From NCBI GenBank assembly GCA_039621445.1, contig CP154956.1, positions 26,395,744 to 26,459,743 on the forward strand: a stretch of DNA of 64,000 nt. The letters are read 5' to 3'. This DNA comes from Euglena gracilis (Eukaryota > Euglenida > Euglenophyceae > Euglenales). This document shows, piece by piece, positions 13,801-24,000 of the stretch. The notes beneath the pieces are model-generated. The model had not been told where the DNA came from. It searched no databases and worked only from the letters and a program-made list of their open reading frames with translations. Within the stretch, counting starts at the first letter, position 1. Every line of letters starts with the position of its first letter. A program made the translations under genes and the position numbers.

Positions 13801-16800
13801 AGTTGTCCCTCCGGCAGCGAGGGAAAGCATGCATTAACCCTTGGAAAATCGGCACCCAGGGATTCAAGAGACATAAATATGAAAAAATGGTCAAAAAATC
13901 ACCGCGCTTTCGTTGCTGAGTCACTTCAAGGGCTTTCTTCCTGACCCGTAGTGCAGCTTCCCTTCCGCAGATGCACATGGGAATGCGTCAGAAGCAGCCA
14001 GAAGCAGTGGTGCCCATTTTGAAACCACAGATTTCACCGGGGTGTTTTTCCCTGTAAAATGATGTCAATGCAGCCATCCAAAAAAAAATGCGGAACCGCG
14101 CAATAAACTCCCCCCAAAAAGTGCATCCCAGGCATTTTTATTCCCAGAAGTGCTAACGTCCTGGTTTTCGGCCACAATCTGCACAAATTGGTTAATACCA
14201 CCAACCTAACTGCTTTCAATCTCAACTGGATATTGATTCACCCAAACCCTACATGATCAGTGTTGGAGGATACCATCACATGGCCACTGGCTGCCACCCC
14301 CAGTGTTGGCAGGTTTTTCAGGGTGATTGGCTGGTTTTCGGCCCAAACCCACATCCCCCAGGAAGGCATACGCAACACGATGGGCGCGGCGTCTCGGATG
14401 AGGTAGTTCTTCCGATCGGAGTGGATGCAGGAGAAGGCGATGGTGTGCATATTGTTCTCGACCAAAGTTTGCAAGCAAGTCCTAGGGGGAAAAAAGCCCA
14501 AAAGTCGGCTGTGGTAAAAAACAAAGCAAAACAAAACAAACCATTTTGACTTCAACAAAGACAATCATGCAAGAAAGAAAAAAATCTTTGTTTACCTGGA
14601 AAATCCTCTGCAAAGCATCTGCAGATGATCCAAAGCAACAAGAAAAACTTGCAGCCTCACGCTGCCCGGACTCTTCCCTCCCAGTCCCCCGTGGGAAAAT
14701 CACCTGCCAGGCACACACCGGTAGCAGCTGTGCAGCATGTTCTCCGCCGCGGTGCGGTACTTCTCGTTGAACCGGGGACCGACAGTGTGGATCACCTTGC
14801 TGCGCCACCGCCGGCGAACGTCGCCGGCCCACCCATCCCACAGCCACACACAAACCCGTCGTGGCCAGCGGAACAGCGGCAGCGGGCCAAGCGACAAGGG
14901 GGGCGGAAACACACCAGCAGGGGAGCAAATATGCGTTGGTGATGATGGCATCCCCGGTGCGGCAGCCCACGGGGTTGTTGCTGGGGTTGCTCTCAATGGC
15001 ACTCTGCGTCACCTGCAAGCGGCATCCCGGTCCCACCCTGTGCCTATACTAATCAAAATGGTTCGGAATGATACGACTTGAGTCGGAATTCCCCAAAAGA
15101 ACTGGCTCGTGATGCACAACGCAAACACAAGACAAGAAATGAGGTAAACAAAACTCCAATGACATCTAATGAGCATTGGGCTTCTTTTGGGAAATCACTT
15201 TACGCTCTTCAAAAATCACTAGCAAACAAAAATTGTTCTGATAATCAGAAGTTCTGAGGGTCATCCACTCAAAGTTACCAGATATCCTTCGAAATGGAAA
15301 AAAATTCAAATTTTTGGCCAGCGCTTCTGGCATCAGCCACCCCCCCCTCCCGGCCCCCAGAGTTCCTCAAAGCCAGTGAGCCAATCCAAAAAAATACCAG
15401 ATCTCCTGGGGTCTGCAGCAACAAAAAAAAGTAATGTGTATGACGCTTGCGATCGCTGCGAAGCTGCTGAAAGAGAGTAATGTTAAAAATTCCAAAAAAA
15501 AATAGAAACGCCGGGGATTCATTTGGGGTGACCAAGAAACGAGGCTTGAATGAATTGGTACGGGGAAATTTCAAACAAACCAACTTTTGGCCAAAACCCC
15601 CCCTTCACAAACCCCTCATCTTGCTCTTGCACCCATACCCAGTGCAACCATGAAGCCTACAATTCTCAGTCCTAATGAAAATGATGCAAATGCATGGGGT
15701 CCAATGAATGACGTGGTTCGCCATAAAGCCAGGCTGGAATTGCATGGCAGCTCATCAGGCAATCAGGTGGTGGCGAAACAGCAGAAAATTGCAGTCAGGA
15801 CCGTATTGCAAATTGTGGGTTGGGTAAAAAGGCATCACCACCGACCTGTTTTTTTTGAATCTGCACCGAGACTTGACCCATCACCCCGGCCACCACAGCC
15901 CCCCAGCAACATGTGGGGCCAATGTGTCTGGGCACAAAGAAAGCAAAAAATCCTGCCAGGCCTCAACTCTGTCAGACAAATAGCAAACAAGTCAAAAAAG
16001 ATAGAGTGCAAATAACCTGCAGGAACAATGCCGATGGGCCCCTGTGTTTGCCCTCATGCAACACCCCCAGAGCACCTTTGGGGGGATTGGGCGACGGGGG
16101 AGGGGGCTGAAGCAATAACACAGTCGCAGCATTTGCCTCCGCCGGCACCAGCCGAGGCACACCTCCAGCTCCAGGTTCGGCCCGGCGGCCTTGAAGATGG
16201 CGTCGCTCACCGGGTTGCGGCGGTCGTTGTAGAACTCCTCCGCGGCGTTGACGATGGCGTCGCACTGCAGCTGCCACACCTTGCCCTGCCTGGCGGGCGG
16301 GCGGGGGGGGGGGGTGGCGGTCGGGGTGAGTCCGGTCATGTCCCCTCAACGCTGCCGCTGGGGCCAGGCTTGTGCTTACCGACGGGGGGGGGAGGGGGGG
16401 GGGTGGGTGCTATGGGGTGCCTGCCCCTAGACCCCCCCCCGTGGGGTAGGCACCCGACTAAGCACAAGTCTGGCTGGGGCCATGGTCTGGGCTGGGGGCC
16501 AATTTTGCAGGTTGAAAGCCGCAAAGAAAGCCGAGAAAACGGAGGGTTGGCCCCTTGCAACTTAGCATGGCCCCACTTTGGGAGTTCAACACAGTTCCAT
16601 CAAACCTTGCCCCTGGGTCCCACAGCATGGACATGGACACACTCAGCCAGCCTAGGATTCTGAGCTTAACAGCACAGCAGCCGTTGGGAAGGGGCACCTG
16701 CGTACCGGCTGACATTAGCAACAGTTGGTGAACACCCGAGGGTTACCTTGCAATTGAAAACTAATTAACAAAAAAGACAAATTAGTATTCCCCCCGATTT

Positions 16801-16922
16801 TCAGAACCCCTCCAACCCTTCGCGTAGCCCGAGTTACCGCCATTCTTCGGTCGATTTTGTTATGAAAATATTTAGACCTTTCCTGCGACCTTTCCTCCTT
16901 GGTCGTGATAAATAATAATAAT

Positions 16923-16969
<47 letters not shown>

Positions 16970-17853
16970 ACAACAACAACAACAACAACAACAACAATAA
17001 TAATAATGACACTGCCATACACACCACAAACTTCTTATTTGCTTTGCCCCTGTGATCTACAACCTTGAACCCCATAAAAATCAAACAGGTGGTGCAAGGG
17101 GTTCAAAGAGCTGGGCATCTTCTCCATTTGATGTTGGCTGGTGTTTGAGAAACAAGCGCCAGAATACTGACTGCCACGTGATGAGATGGCAAACAAATGT
17201 ATTTTGGTGGCCCCCTCCATCATACAACAATAAAAAATTATTTGAAAATTGGAACAGAAAGTTGTAAAGCAGAGACAAAGATCAGTAAACAAATGGTGAA
17301 ACAGAACTTTTGGCCAACAAAAAAAATTACCCAAACATATTTTAAATGTTGTAGGAAAATGTTAAGAAGAGTTTAAGTTTGGAATAAAAAGCATTAGAAA
17401 ATGGTGGCCTGCACTGGGAGGGATGGTAAGAAACATTTAGACCTAACTAAGAAAAAAATGAAATCAGTCATCAAATTGGCCACACACAAATGATATCCAC
17501 TGGGAATGCAGCTGTGGTCAGGGTTCGATATAAGGACAGGTGGGGGGGTCCGGACCCCCCCCCTGCGGGCCAGGAGGGGGGGGGGGACACCCCCCCACCT
17601 AAACCATGTACGCCCTCCTTATATCAAACCCTGCCCTGGTTGTGGTGCGAAAAGACTGAGCACAGGGCATTCATGGCAAGACAGACCAAAGGGCAACAAT
17701 GTCGTTGATGTCCGTGGCGCAGGGGAACTTTGCAGGCTCCTCCAGGGACGCCCGCAAAGGGTCATCGTCCGCGTCCTCGTCCCCCTCCCCCGCCGGGCCA
17801 GAGGGGGACGTGGAGGCCCAGGAGGGGATGGAGTCCAGCCCGATGACCTCCAT
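2454..17853 (-). CDS. GDAP2: GDAP2-like protein (macro domain + CRAL-TRIO domain), 17 exons
   Basis: Exons in gene order: 17687-17853, 16163-16289, 14915-15012, 14719-14799, 14372-14481, 13657-13703, 12673-12743, 12428-12477, 11659-11779, 10361-10500, 8793-8880, 8450-8517, 6535-6629, 4346-4458, 2988-3052, 2606-2726, 2454-2520. All 16 introns are GT-AG and every junction keeps phase, giving 1629 nt (542 codons plus TAA); human GDAP2 is about 500 residues. Exon 1 starts MEVIGLDSIPSW, the macro domain covers about residues 56-235, a linker holds ETVTAERMIRIS, and the CRAL-TRIO-like part is about residues 367-520. Family knowledge: GDAP2 proteins pair a macro domain with a Sec14-like domain; their role is poorly known. 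I infer a soluble protein with possible ADP-ribose and lipid ligands. The Met is the first in frame and matches the family start. It lies downstream of the BRCT gene on the same strand. Confidence 0.93.
3600..3872. mobile_element. Inverted-repeat element, family 2, copy 1 (GDAP2 intron 14)
   Basis: The left end is CAGGGGTTTTTTTTTAAGAC and the right end is the inverted GACTAAAAAAAAACCCTG. Inside are GGCGCC, GAAAAGTATATCCC and GCTTGGCCGGACCCACCC. No ORF is present. Copies 2 and 3 are at 10523-10784 and 21792-22058. Confidence 0.65.
4740..5060 (-). repeat. Satellite-like repeat, inverted copy (GDAP2 intron 13)
   Basis: Two degenerate units carry GACATTTCCTTCGATTTTGC and TTTGAGATATTTTGGAAAC. Reverse-complemented, they match the units at 42500-43300. 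The spacing of unit landmarks is near 200 bases. Confidence 0.6.
5331..5372. repeat. Perfect 42-bp palindrome without spacer
   Basis: Arms of 21 bases meet at ACTAGT. The centre reads GGAGCGACTAGTCGCTCC. Further imperfect GCTAGCGACC / GGTCGCTAGC units run to 5480, so the whole block can fold on itself. It is in GDAP2 intron 13. Confidence 0.85.
5373..6534. other. Rest of GDAP2 intron 13 near exon 13, no gene
   Basis: After the palindromic block come G and C runs (5520-5800) and plain AT-leaning intron sequence. Short ORFs are present on both strands, but none has a recognisable domain or splice support. Confidence 0.5.
7462..7940. repeat. (TACA)n followed by inverted (TGTA)n microsatellite
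   Basis: About 350 bases of TACA units with a few interruptions run to 7812, then ATATAATATA, then TGTA units to about 7890 and a TATG/ATAT tail. Both halves together can form a long hairpin. It lies in GDAP2 intron 12. The Met-Tyr-Val-Cys ORFs over it are artefacts. Confidence 0.97.
10523..10784. mobile_element. Inverted-repeat element, family 2, copy 2 (GDAP2 intron 9)
   Basis: Same ends and interior as copy 1, including GCGCCGAAAAGTATATCCCC. It ends only about 20 bases from the acceptor of exon 10 (CAG at 10501-10503), so the insertion lies against the polypyrimidine region. Confidence 0.62.
12673..16289 (-). other. GDAP2: Macro-domain exons 2-7 of the GDAP2-like gene
   Basis: Exon 2 reads QGKVWQLQCDAIVNAAEEF and later VSDAIFKAAGPNLELE. 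Exon 3 carries GCRTGDAIITNAYLL, exon 4 KVIHTVGPRFNEKYRTAAEN, exon 5 NNMHTIAFSCIHSDR then RDAAPIVL, exon 6 TIRRFLERYPGKVQR, and exon 7 a hydrophobic strand followed by EEQMKLYFP. These follow the order of a macro domain of the GDAP2 subgroup. In ADP-ribose-binding macro domains the loop after DAIVN normally holds a second Asn (VNAAN); here that position is Glu (VNAAE). The fold therefore looks complete, but hydrolase activity is doubtful. Confidence 0.92.
13345..13475. repeat. Tandem repeat CTGACAGGTTGGCC...GGGGACCCTGACA
   Basis: About two and a half units of roughly 42 bases contain CTGACAGGTTGGCCAGTACC and GGGGACCCTGACA. It lies in GDAP2 intron 6. A loosely related GACAGTTTCCTGG text recurs at 23640-23720. 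Confidence 0.7.
16365..16473. mobile_element. Inverted-repeat element, family 3 (GDAP2 intron 1)
   Basis: It is bounded by CAGGCTTGTGCTTA and the inverted TAAGCACAAGTCTGG. The interior holds GGTGCCTGCCCCTAG and GTAGGCACCCGAC between G and C runs. Relatives are at 28118-28423 and, with a diverged end (CTAAATTACAGCCTG), at 29049-29334, 40253-40366 and, inverted, 40706-40999. Confidence 0.6.
16919..17006. repeat. (CAA)n microsatellite
   Basis: About 25 AAC/CAA triplets with ATA triplets at both edges, in GDAP2 intron 1. Poly-Leu, poly-Cys and poly-Val ORFs on the minus strand are translations of it. Confidence 0.95.
17519..17633. mobile_element. Inverted-repeat element, family 1, copy 2 (GDAP2 intron 1)
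   Basis: A compact 115-base copy begins CAGGGTTCGATATAAGGAC and ends with its inverted form. The interior is almost identical to the first block of copy 1. It lies 53 bases inside intron 1, just after the exon 1 donor. Confidence 0.65.
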
Positions 17854-17870
17854 CGGAAGGGCACTGTGGG
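17854..17870 (-). promoter_or_regulatory. Splice-acceptor-like AG 10 nt upstream of the GDAP2 start codon
   Basis: On the minus strand the ATG at 17853 is preceded by TGCCCTTCCG, and that by a C-rich tract ending CCCCACAG. This looks like a normal 3' splice site of this genome. It could end an intron in the 5' UTR, or it could be a spliced-leader trans-splice acceptor. No upstream coding exon is needed to complete the protein. Confidence 0.45.
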
Positions 17871-20804
17871 GTGGGGGGCGATGCCAGCGTTCCAAGGAAT
17901 GAAGTGCATGGCGCGCAAGACTTACCACCATGACAGGGTCCCCAGCTCCCTCCGAAAGAAGGGACAAAAACATCTTTTGATCCTTTGATCCCTCCCTCGG
18001 CAAACCTTCCCAGCCAAAGGTCGCATATGTAAACAAAAGGTCGTTTGCCTCGAGATTTTCGATGATTGCTCAGGTCTGGCAAGAGCTTGTGTGCACTGTG
18101 TGCTTGCAACACATGCAGAAGACACACATTTAATGTGTTCCAAAAACATTCACCGAGACCCCCCCGGGTATCAGAGCTTTGAATATCCTTTGGGATCTAA
18201 CTTGGTGAAAATTTGCGTTCATGTGTGGACAAATACCGTTTGAAAGCCAGTTTTGACGGGCAATTTTGGTCGCCTAGGGAGCACCTTCCCCACCCAGGCA
18301 GGCAGGCGCCAGTTATGACGACTGGCCCTTGCTTCCGACACAGGCTGTGAGAATTTCCCTGGCATCATTATGGGATGGGTCCTCCAAGGACACGAAGTTG
18401 CCCCCCCCCTCATCGGTCGGGCCACCTGGTTGCACAACACCAAAGCGTTGATTCGCACCCTCTCAAGAATTTTGGATCTAAATTGAATTGATCAGCTCAA
18501 TTTGAAATTTTAATTTAATTTTTTGTTCAGTTTTTGACTAAGGAGGTCAACACTATCTGGCATGTGCTTAAGGGTCTTAAATAATGGAATGCCAATTCCA
18601 TCATTGGTATTCCACTGGTGGAAGACCCAACGGAATACCCACCGCATGGGACATTGAAATATCAGGGGCCTTCCGTTTGATACACTTAACTTCGCTTCTG
18701 TTCAACTCACTTCACTCAGGGACTACGCTTCTAAAAGGTACTGATGCACACAATTTAATATGATTTTAGGTGAAAGGGACAACAAACAAAAAGTTTCTGT
18801 TCTGGGAACAGTTTTTGCTGGCGTTAGTGCTGGTTTACAATGGGTGTAAACCCCCCCACTTGTAAACCCCCGGGTTAGTAGGATCCGGTTTGGTTGGTCG
18901 GCCAGGGGGGGGGGGGGGTTACAAGTGGGGGGGGGGAGGAATTGTTGGTGAAAATCCGAACCCCAAAAATGACCCCGAAACCTTCCCATTTTTTTTGGCA
19001 AATTTGGTCAAAAATGGCATTTTTGATGATGGTCGATCTCAAAAAAGGGCCAAAAAATCAGTTTTTGGGTGGTTTGCAGCCGAAAAAATCCTCCCCGGCG
19101 GCTTTCATTTTTCTTCCGCGAAAGGGGGGGTTATAAGTCCCGGTTTGGTTGGTCGGCCCGAGGGGGGGGGTGAGTAAGTGGGGGGGGGGGAGGGATAAGG
19201 GGGGGGGGGGGTGAGGGGGATTGGCGGTCTGTTATGTGAAAAGAAAATTGAAATTTAAGCAAAACATTGAATTTTGGCAGTCTGTTTGAGTTTGAAGACT
19301 TTGCCTGAACAGTACTGCACAAGGAAAAATTCCTTCGGGAAGAAAGAAAATTAGCCCCCCTGAAATGCGGGAAGGGGTGGTGGGGGGGTTGGTCCTCCCC
19401 CACCTACCAGAATGGGTTGCATGGGGGGGATTGGCGGCGACAACAATCACCTTGGAGGCATACAATTTTTGACCGACCCCCCCAGGGGGGAGGGTTACTT
19501 CCACTCTTCCAAAAACCAGGCAGCCATTTTTTTTTGAAAAGTACCCCCCTCTTGTCCAACGACTGCTAATGCTCGTTTCTGACTGGGGGGGGCCTCCCCC
19601 TCCCCCCCCCCCCAATACCATGGGGGACCCACCACAACCCATAAGGTTTTGGGGATTCTTGAACAGCCCCCCCCCCATATCTCAGGTCCGAAAGAAACCT
19701 TTGACTGGCATATGCATATTTCTGCAAAGATATACAACGTGATTTCTGCCAGGATTTTCCCCTCACCCATAACTTTGCATGACTTAACATGCATTCCCTC
19801 CCCCTCCCCCTGCATTTCAGCCCAGTTATCTCCATATTCCTTCTGTATCATGTGAGAAATAGAGGAAACGGTCGCAAAATTCACAGACAGCAGACTACCA
19901 CCAGCAAGCGTGGCTGCAAGAAAAATTAGGTTCGACAAAATTTTCACTCTCAGATTAAACAAAAATTATGATTTTAAAATTTTCATTTTAGGTAAAACGT
20001 ACTTTACTACCGTACCATACCGTACCCTCGGACTCTCTACATTACTGAGGTAATGGTGTACTCTTGTAAAAATTTGGCCCCGGAAACCAGTTGAACAAAT
20101 TTGTCTGTATTCAGTATAAAAGCATTTTACATCAATAGAAACATTCAACAATTGATTTCGCTCCCGTGCCAGGCCTGAAAGAACGATCAGAACCAACAGC
20201 ATCACACAAACCAATTTCAGGCGATGAGGGATTACAACAAGGGAGTTGAAGGAATACAAGGGTGACAAAGTGTGGGGGGCTTTGCAAACAGGAAGCCAGA
20301 GCCCAAATCACGAAATGGAGCTCCGTAGAAAGGGGCTCAAATGTCAGGCCGCCGTGGTGAGAATGGACCCAGCCTTTGGCTCACAGGGCAACTGGCTGGG
20401 AAGACGCTGCATCCGGAAAGTTACCACCACATTTCCCAAAGTCCCGGTTGGCCTGAATATTCCATGACAAACCTGCTTACCAGGCAGACGGATGGAGACA
20501 CATTCCCCATTCAGTGGTGGCAGCCATAAACTCCAAAAAATGCAGAGTTTAGACAACAGGGTGGGCGGTCAAAACACAACCACATCTTCTTTTCCTTCTT
20601 ATCTCTTGTTCGGTCACCCCAAGACCAGAGGAGCGGAGCGAACTTTTTCTCTTGCACTTTCTTGAACCTGAAAAACCAAAAAATGAAAACTTTAAACGTG
20701 AAGATGACGCGTACTCCAACGGGAGATCAGCAGCAACCCAACCCCTCTGGCTCATGAAGCCACTGGAGCCACCCCCGGCCAGTCTTCTAAGTTTGCCCCC
20801 CACT
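17866..20804. other. Intergenic region between the BRCT gene and the GDAP2-like gene
   Basis: About 2.9 kb separates the TAG of the upstream gene from the AG before the GDAP2 start. It holds G runs at 18900-19210, C and G runs at 19490-19680, and AT-leaning unique DNA elsewhere. I see no convincing exon, RNA gene or TATA box. The gene distance and order suggest either a promoter here or co-transcription. Confidence 0.55.
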
Positions 20805-21003
20805 CTAGGAGGGGCCCGAAGCAAAGGTCTGGTCGGGCTGGGCGGCCCCCCAGAGGGCGGTGAACTCGTCGCAGGGGATGGGGGCCGGGCCGCCGGCGGT
20901 GGCGTACCACTCCGCCCACAGCCGCCCGAAGCCCGCCTGCAGCCCACCGCCTGGGCGGGAACAGAAGGGGTGGCGGCCCCTGGCGTGTGTGTTGTGTGTG
21001 CCT

Positions 21004-21041
<38 letters not shown>

Positions 21042-21054
21042 GTGTGTGAGTGTG

Positions 21055-21087
<33 letters not shown>

Positions 21088-24000
21088 CGTGTGTTGTGTG
21101 TGCGTGTGGTGTGTGTGTGTGTGTGTGCGTGTGTTGTGTGTGTATGTTTGTCGTATGTGTATGTTTGTCTTATGTGTGTGTGAAATATTTGGGTAGTTCT
21201 TTTTGGTCGGTTTCTTGTCCAATTTTTGGCTGAAAAATGCCAACCCAGCTGGATTTGGGCTTTTTTTGACGCTTTTTGGGGGGTACCCGCCGGATCTGGG
21301 AAGGAAGAAATGCACTTGTGGGTTTTGGGTCAGGTAATGTCGTGACTCAGTCAGCTCGAAGGCCACCTGGGACCTATAAATTACCATTTTCAATGGAAAT
21401 TTGCCAGATCAGAACACCCAAACTCCTTGCAATGGGCAATCACCGAACCCAATGTCCACACGCAAGCAAAACTGGCCAGATGCTGTTGCTGTGTCCAAAG
21501 GTCTCGCTGGGAGGGGGGGTCAAAAGACATCAAAATTGCACCAATCATTCACCAAACCAGGGATTCTCTTCAGAACCGCGGGGGGGGGGGTCCCGTGGGC
21601 AGGCTGGAAAAGGCTGGCTGGAAAAAGGAGCTAGTTGGACCCCCCAAGGGGGTGGGGGGGTCCAGAAGGGGGTTCCAGCCAACTAAGAGCTCCATAACAT
21701 TATGCCACAGAAAGCACCTCCTGACCTCGGGTTTCCTCACAACGAAGACAATCACAAACACAATCACAGGATGACGTTCCAAACTGCCAAACAGGGGTTT
21801 TTTTGAAGACCGAGGGGGAGGGGCCTACCCCCAACCCACCCACCCCCAGGGGGGAGACCCTCCAACTTTCCCCAAAAAATGCCAAAAATCGCGCAAAAAT
21901 GCTCAAAATAGCACCATTTCAAAAAAATTCGGCACCTTTGGCGCCGAAAGGTATATCCCACCCCCCTGGGGGGGGACCCCCGGGGGAGGGGGGCTGGGCC
22001 GGACCCACCCACCCTACGCCCCCCTCCCCCCCGGGGTCCAAGTCTAAAAAAAACCCTGGTGCCAAAGTTCTGTAAGATTTGTAAGTTTGCCTCAAGCGAT
22101 GGTCTGCCCTCTGGGACAGAATCCATCCATCCTTTGGCAACCAAGCATTGGGCCACCGCGGAAAAGACATCAGCCGCAGAGGCATAGCTGCCGCGATACA
22201 CGGCGGGGGGTGCTGGCCTCATTCCGGGGCAGCAAAAGATTCCCATTAACGAACCAAACGTGAACAAACAAGAAAAACTCTTGCTGCCTTAGTGTCAAGT
22301 TGCCCTTCCGGATTCTGAGCTTGGCCCATTGGCCCGTGGTGGACCAGATGGCAAACCCGGAGAACAATAGAAATTACAAATGGTTGCCATCTGTAAGGGC
22401 TTTGCATTGTTTTGGCATCGCCATTGACACCCCAAAGCGAAACCGTTGAGGTCACCTGTGAAAATTGCAATAAGTGGTGGATTTTGAAAGACCTCGTCCA
22501 GATAAGAATGCTGATTTGCACGGAAGGGTCAGATTTTGCATGAGGCATGACTTTCTAGAGGAATTTTCCACAAAACCTGCAGATGCTCTCAAAGATGTCA
22601 GCAGACAACGTCCCTTTCAGGACACGTAGGGAAAATAACCATTTTAAACAACCGAATCTGCTGGTGCTGCTCGTTCTCCATTGATTCCCTCAATCGAATA
22701 TAACCAGAAGAAAAAGCTGGACAGGTTCCAAGAAAAAAATTGGCACGGACGTCGGTGTCCACGAGGGCAAGGCCCCGCTGACCTGCACGGCAGTGTGCCA
22801 CCCCGTCACCACCGGCTCGTTCACGACGGGGCTGACGCATTCACGACTCCTGGGCGGCCCAACCAATGTTCAATTGCACCCGGCGTCCAAAAAACAAAAA
22901 ACAAAAGATGGCCAGCAAAAACACCACTCTTGCTGGAAGGGATGGTCATACCGGGGCCCGGGACAGTGGTTGGACAGTGGGGGAGGAGGTAGGAAGAATC
23001 ACCACAACAGGCAACACAGTTTGGTCGTGCACCCCTCCCCTGGGGGGTCACGTCCAGCTGCATTGTTGCCTGGAATGTCTGCCCAGCAACCCCTCCCCCT
23101 GGGGGGTACAGTGGGAGGATGCTCATGAGAACCCTCAAACGTCATTCGAGGTCATTTGGGGATTCTCGCGGGCATCCCCTCCACACGGGAAGTTGCCCCC
23201 CCCCCCCCTTGTCCAACGACCGCTAATGATCGTCTCTGATGGAGGGGGGTACATGCAGAACACAACAGAACATAAAACACGCATGCACCAGGGGTTTTCT
23301 GAGGACCTGGGGGGGTCCCGTGGGCCGGCTGGAAAAAGTGTGTGTGTTGTGTATGTGTGTGTTCTTCTTTAGAGCGAGAGCAAAGGTTGCACAGGTCCCT
23401 GTAAGGACAGGTCAGCGGTGGAGAGGGTAGAGTACAGTTTCCCAGCAGGTCTGGCCAGAGGAAAAAGGTCGACATTTTCGACCCCTGGTGACAAACACTG
23501 GTGACAGGGGGGGGGGGGAAAGAAAAAAATCATTTTCAAAAGCTTTGTAACCAGAATCGTAAAAATAATGTTCACAGTTTTTTTTAAAACCTGGAGAAAG
23601 ACTTCTTTAAAAACAAAATTTTCAAAAGAGAGGTTCCTATAGGGATAGGTCTGGGGGATCAGGAGTGGAGGACAAATTCCTGGGGAGGACAGTTTCCTGG
23701 GGGGATGGGACATCCAGGTTGGCACAGGATCCGGAGGGCAACCGCCTCCAGACACTTGGTATTTTGGTGGTGTTGTCGGGTGTTGTCGCTGGGCGTGCTT
23801 GTCTGAGGGGCCACAAAAAAAAACACAGGCAAAAAAAATCTAAAATATTCATAGTCAAACTCTGGAGCTTTGAACGAGAGGTGAATTATCGTTGAGGAAG
23901 GTATGATGACGCCTAAAAGAGCACGCCGCAAGGCAAGAAAATGTGGTGTGGCATGGGAATCATTTGATAAGAGGAGCCCTTACCAAGGATATGGATATGT

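Noticed and set aside
15972-16663. Overlapping ORFs on both strands around exon 2
   Set aside because: Wrong-frame and antisense shadows of the GC-rich macro-domain exon 16163-16289.
20752-21393. 213-codon minus-strand and 193-codon plus-strand ORFs
   Set aside because: They run through the (GT)n array. The supported reading is the 44-codon terminal exon 20805-20936 in another frame.
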